Made by a program: the position numbers and the translations under genes. A DNA stretch of 6,178 nt from assembly GCA_018609935.1 (NCBI GenBank), contig JAHENH010000058.1, positions 1 through 6,178 of the forward strand, given 5' to 3'. This stretch comes from Halobacteriales archaeon. Lineage in GTDB: Archaea > Halobacteriota > Halobacteria > Halorutilales > JAHENH01. Below, piece after piece: positions 1 through 6,178 of this stretch. Below the pieces are notes generated by a model, which saw only the letters and a list, made by a program, of their open reading frames with translations, had not been told where the DNA came from and did no database searches. Positions within the stretch are counted from its first letter, which is position 1. Every line of letters begins with the position of its first letter.

Positions 1-128
1 ATATAGTGAGAGAAAGTTCTAATAAAGAACTCATTAAGATCATAGATCTAAGAGGTAGAGAAGTAAGTAAGAACTATAGAGGGACTAAGATCTATATCTA
101 TAGTGATGGATCTAAAGTAATACGTTAG
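1..128 (+). CDS. C-terminal end of a convergent gene with a sorting-tail-like terminus (5' part outside window)
   Basis: The frame starting at base 3 is open from the left edge to TAG at 126-128 and gives 41 residues; the other two plus frames hit stops by base 21. Codon use is AGA-rich like the minus-strand genes. The peptide has IIDLRGREV (residues 13-21), then a basic/polar linker, G27, KIYIY (29-33) and a final DGSKVIR. That order resembles the short type A C-terminal tails of Bacteroidota type IX-secreted proteins (consensus roughly D-x-x-G-R-x-V, then G-x-Y-x-x, then a short basic end). This is a memory-based resemblance, not a search result. In a phage setting the gene could be a tail-fibre or adhesin-like protein that borrowed a host module, but function cannot be read from 41 residues. 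The stop is followed directly by in-frame TAA (129-131). The 3' end overlaps the convergent giant gene by 4 nt (125-128). An open 41-codon frame at an edge can arise by chance, so the motif carries most of the weight. Confidence 0.55.
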   Translation, partial: IVRESSNKELIKIIDLRGREVSKNYRGTKIYIYSDGSKVIR

Positions 129-3100
129 TAAGAAGATCTTTTTATCCATTCATAAGATTCCTTTGTTGATCTATTATATATATTAGCACCAGGTACTATA
201 TCTTGGAATTCTTTTGTTATTTTTAGATCTCCTTCTTCCATATTTCCTGAATCTCTTTCGTACTCTTCTAATGCATTAAAGGAAAGTAGTCTATAACCAA
301 GTTCTACTATATCTTGAATAACTCCTGTAGCTGCTGTAGGATTTTGAAGGATCTTTGTAGCTTCACCACTAAAGGGTAGATAGACAGTAAGTTCTGTCTG
401 AAGTCTTCTTATATAATAAGCTAGTAAGAAATATTCAGATCTTTTGTCTTCATCATCTAGATCTTCAAGGGACATTGATATAAGTTGATGTGCTGCTATA
501 GCTGATGTGATCATAGCAAGCTCTCTTATAGCTCTTACTGTATTCCTTCTCTGCATATCATCCATTTTATTCCAGTTCTCCTTATAAGTATGGAATTTGA
601 GTAACTTTCCTTCTTTAAAAAGTCTCATCATGAACTTAAGAAAACTGGTGTATGTACCTTCATCAAATCTACCTATAGCTTCATTATAAAATTTTCCTTT
701 TCTAAGATCTTCTCCTTGATATACATCCTTATGTATGGATCTTGCCCCTCTCCATCTATTTAAGAATCCCGGTATTAACCATTTTCTAAATATATATCCC
801 AAAGCTCCCCAAGCATTTCTTTCAGCTTCTGATTTATTATTACCGTGATAGTTACCAAATAATACTCTAGCTCTATCATTGACCACCTTAGAAAGATCAT
901 TGAACATTGCTGATCTAGATACTGAACTATCTAGATCATATTTCTTTCCACTAAATTCTACTTCCTTTACACGACTATCTATCTCAAGGGGTTTTTCCTT
1001 ATTATCTTTTATCATATTAAGGAGGGAAGCACTATCTTTTCTCTTACTCACTTTATTACCATTACTATCTATATAATCTCCATCTTTATCCTTTACTGCA
1101 GCTGTATCTATAACAGCATTCATCATTGTTCCATGAACAAAGTGTTCAAAAGAGGATGATATAGCATATGATACATTAGGAGAAAGAAGTTGCACTGTTC
1201 TACTTCTAATACCTGCTCTTGTATTGTCTACAGAAAAATCTTGAACATTAAGGTATCTTAGAAGTTTATTGGTCTTAGATCTTAGTAATCTTTTTCCTGC
1301 TGCATCATCAATATCATCTTTTTTACTTTTTACATAATATTTCCATGCATTCTTAAAGTTCTGTCTGTTAATAATATCTCCTCCTGCTTCCATGAATTGC
1401 ATAGAAAGTCCATGTAGCATTGTAGCACCTCCTGCAAAAAAGTTACCTGCCATACCTACCATTGAAGTATAAGACTTGATAGATCTAGCAAGTTTATTAC
1501 CGGATATAGTAGTATCTGTTCCTGGAATAGGAATTTCTCCCCCTCCTTTAGTAGACACTCCATGAAGGAAATGTTCTATAACACCCCTTAATTTTTTAGC
1601 TTCATTTGTTTCACTACCCTTTATAGGATCTCCTACAGGTTCTCCTTTTACATTTCTTTTCACTGTAACTCTCTCTTCTGCTATATGAGCTATAAGTCTT
1701 ACAAGTCCTTCATTGTGTTTTTTATGCTTATGATCCATGACCTGTTTAGTATCAAGGAGAAGATTGTTCATAACATCAAAGGATTGATCTTTAACTCCAT
1801 TTTCTAGTTCACCTCTAAAGAATACAGGAACTCCTCTCTTATTCTCCAATTTAGTATCAATAATTTCTTGTGTATGATCATCCTTATGGGGAGCTGCAGA
1901 TTTATTCTGTTTCCCTTCTATTTGACCCATAAAAGTATCATCAACTTCCTCAAAAGCTATATTAGTAACTATATCTCTTCCTGCTCCTTTTATCCCATTC
2001 TCCTTCATTTGTTCTATTACATCTTTCTTTATAGCAGGAAATTTATAAGTTGTAAAAGTCTTACCTGTATCATTTCCCATCTCATCTTTTTCTTTTACTT
2101 TAACTGTACCAAGTCTCATAAAGGGATCTTTTACATCCCTATCATTTTCTGCCATTCTATTTCTAATGGCCTGATACATTTTTTTATCAAGTTCAGTAGC
2201 ATTTTTAAAGAACTTTTCATAGTCAGGATTAATATTTCTACTTTCAATATCCCCTAGATGGACTGCCATATAATATTTTTCAGGATTATCTCTCTTAACC
2301 CCTTTCTTTTTCATAAAGTTATCCACTTCCTGTTCAAATGTCTTCTCTTCTTTCATCTTATGAACTTTTCTATAGAACTCCTTTTTCTCCTGTTGAACAG
2401 TAGAATAATATTTACCAAGTAAGAATCCTGTATATTTTCCATTTATCTTTTCAAGGAAGGGATCATTAAGCTTTTTCATATTAGATGCATCAGATCTTGA
2501 AAGCTTTGACCACCTCTCTTCTACCCAAGGTTTATAAGTTTCCTCTATTGTTCTTTGAAAGTCTTCAAATTCTCTTAGAGCATTGTTAGTAGAATTCTCA
2601 AGGATATCATATACCCAATTAACAGTAATACTGTTCATTTCATTAGTATTACCCAGGTAGGCCATTATAGGATTAATATCCTTTTCATTTTGTCTAAGAA
2701 GACCCTTGAACATCTCAAGTTGTTCCTTTTCTATCTCTTCTCTATTTTCTTTTATCTTTCTTTCTACATACTCCCGCATCTTAGCCCCTCTCTCATTGTC
2801 TTCATCAAAGGTCTTTACCTGTTTCTTTTGCTCTTCAGGTGAAAGACTTTCCATATATTCATCAGCATATTCTTTTCTTTTTATATTAAAGAGTTTTTTA
2901 TCATTTCTATTCATGTATTCAGCTACAACATTGATGGATAGTTCAAGTTGTCTGTTCCTTAATTTATGCTGTTTTCCTATAACTTCATCTAGTATCTTAT
3001 ATCTACTCTTTGTCTCTCCATCTTCATCTTCTACTTTTTCTTCTAAGAAATCTTTTAGATATTTCTCTCCCTCCTCCATACTATCTTCATCTCTATCTCT

Positions 3101-4483
3101 AATAGAATCCATGTTCTTCTTTATATCTTCAAGAACATCATAGGTATCTAGATAGCTTAAGATCCGAAATAACTTATCTGCATTAAGTGTACCTTCTTTT
3201 TCCTTCTCATGTATTAGTTTATCAGCTTTATTGATCTCTTCTGTGGATTTTTCTATAAAGTTCATTATATCCTCCATCTTTTTGAGATCATTAGCTGTCT
3301 CCATAGTATTCTCAACCTCCTTCTTAAGTTCTTTCCATTTTTTATAATAGTTATCACTTGCACCTCTACCTGTTTTCAACTTAGTAAGAAGAGCTTGATC
3401 TATTTTCTTTAAAGTATTATTAAGATCTTGTCTTGACTTAGAATTATCCTTTTGATAACTCTCTATATCAGAAATATCATCAGTTATTTCTTTTGATCTT
3501 ATCCTATTTGAGAGTAGATCTCTAGCAAGTTCTCTTGCTGTATTTCTATTTATACCAAGGAGTTTTTTAAGTTTATTGAAAAAGGTCTCTACCCATCTCA
3601 TAAACTTATTTTTACTTGCTTGTTCATCAAATATCTTTGCTCCTTCTCTTCCTACTGCAGTAGCAAGCATCTCTTTATCCTTCTGCTCTTTAGAAAGTTC
3701 TGGATAATTTTCCTCTACCTCCTCTTCTACTTTACTTCCTCTAAGTCTCTTTATTCCCTCTGCTATAAAAGCATTATTCATTCCCCCTAACATATCTATA
3801 TATAGGTGTCCAAATTCATGAATAAGAGTATCTTCCTTAGCAATATTGGGATTTATAGCAACAGCTCCTACATATCCTTGTTCAAGTGCATCAACATGTT
3901 GAGAAGAATCTTTACCATATGCTTTACCATATGCATCTAGATCAGGATCATATATTACTTTAACGTTAAGGGAATTTTGAAGAGCTTCCTTTTTTTCATT
4001 TAATCTATCAAAGTCTTCCTGGTCTAAAAATGATACTTTCTGAAGATTAGCTTCTTTACCAAAGGGTTTTATCCAATTTCCATCTTTATCAAGCAGCTTA
4101 TATCTACCATCACTTACTTTTTGTATATTAACTGCACGAAGTCCATGTCTACTTAGATCTTCTCTTAATTTATGATAATCTATTTTCTTAGGAAGGAAAT
4201 TCTTATCTGACATATTATAAGCCTCAGAGATATTAATAAGTCTCTCTCTTCTTTCTTTAAAAGAGGGATTGGAAGTAGCTCCTTCCTCTCCAAAATATCC
4301 AGGTCTAAAAGGCTTTTTCTGAAATTGATCTCCCTTTTTCCTCTTTATTATCTCCCTAACAGTATCCATATCAGGAAGAGAATCACCATTAGCCATGAAT
4401 ATTCCATAGGCTTCAGTCTCTCCTATACTGTTCACAAGTTTTTTCCATTCAGGAGATTGTATATTTGGACATGCTATTGCCAT
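125..4483 (-). CDS. Giant virion-type protein with N-terminal zincin metallopeptidase domain (1452 aa)
   Basis: Probably a virion-associated protein that may be carried in the particle and delivered with DNA; the role is inference. The start ATG (4483-4481) lies 2 nt after the upstream stop, and the MAIACPN opening resembles the first residues of large gut-phage proteins I recall. Domains in order: residues 1-50, the conserved-looking head; about 195-310, a zincin-like fold with HEFGH at 222-226 (bases 3806-3820), where H222 and H226 are the expected zinc ligands and E223 the catalytic base. E271 in EMLATAVG is a plausible third ligand, as in gluzincins. About 335-600 is very Lys/Glu-rich and probably helical or coiled coil. 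About 600-990 is charged with no domain I recognise. About 1000-1035 (SYTSMVGMAGNFFAGGATML and onward) is Gly/Met-rich and hydrophobic, and 1319-1338 is another hydrophobic stretch. There is no signal peptide. The only cysteine I find is Cys5. The length suits phage ejection or large polyvalent proteins rather than a free protease. It ends TAA, overlapping a convergent stop. Confidence 0.93.
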   Translation of the reverse strand: MAIACPNIQSPEWKKLVNSIGETEAYGIFMANGDSLPDMDTVREIIKRKKGDQFQKKPFRPGYFGEEGATSNPSFKERRERLINISEAYNMSDKNFLPKKIDYHKLREDLSRHGLRAVNIQKVSDGRYKLLDKDGNWIKPFGKEANLQKVSFLDQEDFDRLNEKKEALQNSLNVKVIYDPDLDAYGKAYGKDSSQHVDALEQGYVGAVAINPNIAKEDTLIHEFGHLYIDMLGGMNNAFIAEGIKRLRGSKVEEEVEENYPELSKEQKDKEMLATAVGREGAKIFDEQASKNKFMRWVETFFNKLKKLLGINRNTARELARDLLSNRIRSKEITDDISDIESYQKDNSKSRQDLNNTLKKIDQALLTKLKTGRGASDNYYKKWKELKKEVENTMETANDLKKMEDIMNFIEKSTEEINKADKLIHEKEKEGTLNADKLFRILSYLDTYDVLEDIKKNMDSIRDRDEDSMEEGEKYLKDFLEEKVEDEDGETKSRYKILDEVIGKQHKLRNRQLELSINVVAEYMNRNDKKLFNIKRKEYADEYMESLSPEEQKKQVKTFDEDNERGAKMREYVERKIKENREEIEKEQLEMFKGLLRQNEKDINPIMAYLGNTNEMNSITVNWVYDILENSTNNALREFEDFQRTIEETYKPWVEERWSKLSRSDASNMKKLNDPFLEKINGKYTGFLLGKYYSTVQQEKKEFYRKVHKMKEEKTFEQEVDNFMKKKGVKRDNPEKYYMAVHLGDIESRNINPDYEKFFKNATELDKKMYQAIRNRMAENDRDVKDPFMRLGTVKVKEKDEMGNDTGKTFTTYKFPAIKKDVIEQMKENGIKGAGRDIVTNIAFEEVDDTFMGQIEGKQNKSAAPHKDDHTQEIIDTKLENKRGVPVFFRGELENGVKDQSFDVMNNLLLDTKQVMDHKHKKHNEGLVRLIAHIAEERVTVKRNVKGEPVGDPIKGSETNEAKKLRGVIEHFLHGVSTKGGGEIPIPGTDTTISGNKLARSIKSYTSMVGMAGNFFAGGATMLHGLSMQFMEAGGDIINRQNFKNAWKYYVKSKKDDIDDAAGKRLLRSKTNKLLRYLNVQDFSVDNTRAGIRSRTVQLLSPNVSYAISSSFEHFVHGTMMNAVIDTAAVKDKDGDYIDSNGNKVSKRKDSASLLNMIKDNKEKPLEIDSRVKEVEFSGKKYDLDSSVSRSAMFNDLSKVVNDRARVLFGNYHGNNKSEAERNAWGALGYIFRKWLIPGFLNRWRGARSIHKDVYQGEDLRKGKFYNEAIGRFDEGTYTSFLKFMMRLFKEGKLLKFHTYKENWNKMDDMQRRNTVRAIRELAMITSAIAAHQLISMSLEDLDDEDKRSEYFLLAYYIRRLQTELTVYLPFSGEATKILQNPTAATGVIQDIVELGYRLLSFNALEEYERDSGNMEEGDLKITKEFQDIVPGANIYNRSTKESYEWIKRSSY
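3911..3934 (-). repeat. 12-bp in-frame tandem duplication
   Basis: The 12-mer TTTACCATATGC occurs twice with no gap (3911-3922, 3923-3934). In the minus-strand frame it yields AYGKAYGK at residues 184-191 of the giant protein, just ahead of the zincin core. It is probably a recent slippage duplication in a loop. Confidence 0.85.
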
Positions 4484-4485
4484 AC

Positions 4486-5481
4486 TTAATTATTTTTTCC
4501 TTTATTCATCCACTCTCTAGTTATCTGCTCTTCTTGATCATAAGGAATTCTATCCCCTACTAAATTTTCATAATACTTAGGCTCACCATCAACTTCTATG
4601 ACAGTAACATTATGTCTACTTGGATGAGGTATTCTTTTTTCTCCTTCTTTTAATTCAGGTTTTGTATTTTTAGGTACTGGTCCTTCTTTTTTCATTTTTT
4701 TATTTTCTCCTTCTTTTTTCATTTTTTTATTTTCTCCTTCTTTTCCATCTTCTTCTTTCTGTAATTTCTTCCAAGCTTTTTTAGACTTTGGTCCCCATAT
4801 TCCATCTAATCTCCCCTCATATAATCCAGCTTCTTTTAATTTTTTTTGCTTTTCTACTATTTCAGGGTCAGCATATTTTACTGGTTGGGTTGGTTTTTTA
4901 AGAGTATATATATTTTCAGTCTTTTCAGCTGGAGATATGGGAAAGTAGCTCAAGTGGTTTACTAAATTTTTATGTTTTGGACTCAGGTTTTGCTTTTTGT
5001 CGGCATCTAAGCGCTCAGCATCCATAAGAATTTCTCCCTCTTTTGGCATTTTACGCTCTATATCCTCAGATGAATAACCTATTTCTTTAAGTACTTGTCT
5101 TCCGTTTTCAGGAAATTTTTTTTCTAAGTGACTACTTAATTTTTTTGCTCTATTAAATGCTTGCAAACTATCACTATATGCTTTTAGATCAGGATCATTA
5201 GGGTCAGTAGTATAAATAGTGTTTCCTTCTTTCCATTTATCTTTTTTTCCATCTTCTTCATCTCCCCCATTATTATCCATAGAATATATTGATCCATCCT
5301 GAGCATAATCAGATTCTTTTGGAAGATTAGAGATATAATTATTTATAGCTTTATCATCTCCTTTTTCAAGAAATTTTTTTATCTTATTTCTGTCTTTAGA
5401 AGGAATTACTGCATAATGCCCTTCATCAGATCTAAGGAGTAACTCTCCTCCTTCTACTTCTACATTGGTTTTTTTACTCAT
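4486..5481 (-). CDS. Phage structural-type protein with VEVEGGEL head and peptidoglycan-binding-like domain (331 aa)
   Basis: Likely a virion protein that touches the bacterial cell wall. Residues 7-40 contain VEVEGGELLLR followed by an AVIPSKDR segment and a charged helix, a head I recognise from Bacteroidota-phage structural proteins. Residues 92-110 contain DPNDPDLKAYSDSL, another segment recurrent in such proteins. Residues 206-242 (bases 4756-4866) fit a PG_binding_1 domain: a helix with QKKLKEAGLY, then the hallmark G-x-L-D-G-I-W-G-P-K-S turn and a closing helix with W-K-K-L-Q. That family binds peptidoglycan in wall hydrolases and phage lysins. No catalytic domain is visible in this protein, so it looks like a binder only. 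A Lys-rich tandem repeat (249-266) follows, then a C-terminal segment (about 275-331) with HPSRHNVTVIEVDGE that I cannot assign. There is no signal peptide, transmembrane helix or cysteine. ATG (5481-5479) overlaps the upstream gene's end by 8 nt, and the leader has no Shine-Dalgarno. Gene reality is near certain; the domain call is good, the virion role inferred. Confidence 0.92.
   Translation of the reverse strand: MSKKTNVEVEGGELLLRSDEGHYAVIPSKDRNKIKKFLEKGDDKAINNYISNLPKESDYAQDGSIYSMDNNGGDEEDGKKDKWKEGNTIYTTDPNDPDLKAYSDSLQAFNRAKKLSSHLEKKFPENGRQVLKEIGYSSEDIERKMPKEGEILMDAERLDADKKQNLSPKHKNLVNHLSYFPISPAEKTENIYTLKKPTQPVKYADPEIVEKQKKLKEAGLYEGRLDGIWGPKSKKAWKKLQKEEDGKEGENKKMKKEGENKKMKKEGPVPKNTKPELKEGEKRIPHPSRHNVTVIEVDGEPKYYENLVGDRIPYDQEEQITREWMNKGKNN
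4681..4744 (-). repeat. 27-bp in-frame tandem repeat, about 2.4 copies
   Basis: Two perfect 27-bp copies (4681-4707 and 4708-4734) are followed by 10 bases of a third. The plus strand is almost all pyrimidine. Because 27 is a multiple of three, each copy adds nine residues, GENKKMKKE, at residues 249-257 and 258-266 of the 331-aa protein, directly after the peptidoglycan-binding-like domain. It looks like a flexible basic linker that can grow or shrink by replication slippage without breaking the frame. Confidence 0.9.
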
Positions 5482-6178
5482 TGTTAATATTTTTTATTAA
5501 TAATCCATGTTTAGCTTCTATGTCTTTGCCTCCTTTCCTTATCTTCACTCCCTTAGAAGTGATCTTTATATCAACTCCTCCTTCAGAATGTTTTCTTCTC
5601 CCTTTAAAATCTCTTACTTCTGTCCAATTAGTTCCTTCAGTTGTATTTGTAAGCCCTTTTTCAGCTTTCTTGCTTCCCTTTCCTTTACAATCTTTCCTTC
5701 TTTTTTCTTTTTCCTCCTTAGATAGATTCCTATCCTCTTCAAGTATTTTGTTTGCTTTATTTGACACATCTCCTGTGTAATTTTGAAGTTCAGGTAGTAA
5801 TTTAGATAAGTTATCAAGTTGCTTATCAATTTCAATATAATCCTCTCTACTTAAATTTTCTTCAGTATATTCACTAAATAAATCTTTAAGGTTAGAGAAT
5901 CTTATACCAGATTCAAATTTGTCTCCCCTTGCTACAATCTCAAACTCATCTAATAATAAATCTTCAAAAGACTCTTCTCCTTCTTTAGATACCAAAGTTA
6001 TACTCTCGCCTCTAGCATTGTCAAAATCTTTTTTGGTTACATTTCTATAATCATTTGGAAAGTCTAATTCTTCGTCAGTTTCTTTTTTAGGAGTTAGTAT
6101 ATTCTTACTTTTTACTATGGATTCCCAAAGTTTTTCATCTAATTTTTTTTGTAAATTCTGTATCTCTTCTTCTGTTGG
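5474..6178 (-). CDS. Structural-type protein, C-terminal part, with HSEGGVDI tail (start outside window)
   Basis: The minus-strand frame is open from base 6178 to TAA at 5476-5474, giving 234 residues with no stop before the edge. A shorter reading would begin at TTG (5995-5993), but 61 more in-frame codons with the same charged composition lie upstream (starting PTEEEIQNLQKKLDEKLWES), so I treat the gene as truncated by the window and not as starting there. The visible part is rich in Glu and Lys. A helical stretch around window residues 85-150 is followed by a Lys/Arg/Glu segment encoded by a 29-nt all-purine run. The last 50 residues carry WTEVRDFKGRRKHSEGGVDI, then two more strand-like segments (IKITSKGVKIR and IEAKHGLLI). 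I recognise this HSEGG-type C-terminal unit from Bacteroidota-phage virion proteins; its biochemical role is not known to me. Its end overlaps the next gene by 8 nt in the +1 frame, which suggests coupled translation. It has one cysteine, in KDCKGKG. Virion localisation is inferred. Confidence 0.85.
   Translation of the reverse strand, partial: PTEEEIQNLQKKLDEKLWESIVKSKNILTPKKETDEELDFPNDYRNVTKKDFDNARGESITLVSKEGEESFEDLLLDEFEIVARGDKFESGIRFSNLKDLFSEYTEENLSREDYIEIDKQLDNLSKLLPELQNYTGDVSNKANKILEEDRNLSKEEKEKRRKDCKGKGSKKAEKGLTNTTEGTNWTEVRDFKGRRKHSEGGVDIKITSKGVKIRKGGKDIEAKHGLLIKNINNE

Noticed and set aside
15..31. Perfect 6-bp hairpin AGTTCT/AGAACT with a 5-nt loop
   Set aside because: It is short and AT-rich, lies inside the plus-strand frame, and has no T run behind it; chance is likely.
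74..103. CTATAG repeated at 74-79 and 98-103 as an operator or terminator
   Set aside because: It is a common AT-rich palindrome inside a coding end, with no other support.
1037..1093. EF-hand-like calcium loop in the giant protein (residues about 1131-1149, DKDGDYIDSNGN)
   Set aside because: Spacing does not fit the 12-residue loop with a closing Glu/Asp, and flanking helices are not evident. It reads better as a turn-rich linker.
879..3143. Plus-strand open frames of 65, 129 and 145 codons (879-1076, 1868-2257, 2706-3143)
   Set aside because: They lie opposite the 1452-aa gene and encode Ser/Phe/Leu/Ile-rich chains, the expected shadow of Lys/Glu/Arg codons on the other strand. They have no recognisable motif.
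4756..4866. Calling the 331-aa protein a lysin or amidase
   Set aside because: Only a binding-type domain is visible; no catalytic motif is present in the rest of the protein.
5713..5718. Minus-strand AGGAGG as a ribosome binding site for an internal start
   Set aside because: No ATG follows at a usable distance in any frame, and real starts here do not use such motifs.
5481..5835. Plus-strand frames at 5481-5780 and 5507-5725 and a second minus-strand frame at 5614-5835
   Set aside because: All overlap the HSEGG-tailed gene in other frames, have skewed low-complexity composition, and lack a fitting start context.

Overview
This window looks like part of the late (virion) gene region of a tailed phage or prophage that infects a Bacteroidota host. 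It is most like the crAss-like and related gut or environmental phages. Four lines of evidence point this way. The DNA is AT-rich (roughly 30% GC by eye), with long genes packed end to end on one strand. The two visible gene starts sit in A/T-only leaders with no Shine-Dalgarno, although AGGAGG occurs many times inside the genes. The encoded sequences match, from memory, motifs common in Bacteroidota-phage structural proteins (an HSEGGVDI-type tail, a VEVEGGEL-type head, a DPNDPDLKAYSDSL-type segment, a MAIACPN-type amino terminus). A short reading frame at the left edge ends like the C-terminal sorting tails of Bacteroidota secreted proteins. No database search was possible, so the phage assignment is recognition plus inference.

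Layout, in transcription order on the minus strand (right to left). (1) 6178-5474: the 3' part of a charged structural-type protein. Its frame is open to the window edge, so its true start is outside. (2) 5481-4486: a 331-aa protein with a VEVEGGEL head and a peptidoglycan-binding-like domain, followed by a short tandem repeat. It overlaps gene 1 by 8 nt. (3) 4483-125: a 1452-aa protein starting 2 nt after gene 2, with a zincin-type metallopeptidase motif (HEFGH), a long charged helical middle, and a C-terminal third with hydrophobic stretches. (4) 1-128, plus strand: the last 41 codons of a convergent gene. Its TAG stop overlaps the TAA stop of gene 3 in the four bases TTAG. No stretch of 300 bases lacks a gene, and I see no RNA gene, CRISPR array, insertion sequence, promoter or convincing terminator.

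Genes 1-3 are spaced like one co-translated operon. My working idea is that they encode virion components acting when the phage crosses the cell envelope: a wall-binding protein next to a giant metallopeptidase-containing protein that could be carried in the particle and delivered with the DNA. The wall-binding and zincin motifs are visible in the sequence. The shared role is inference.
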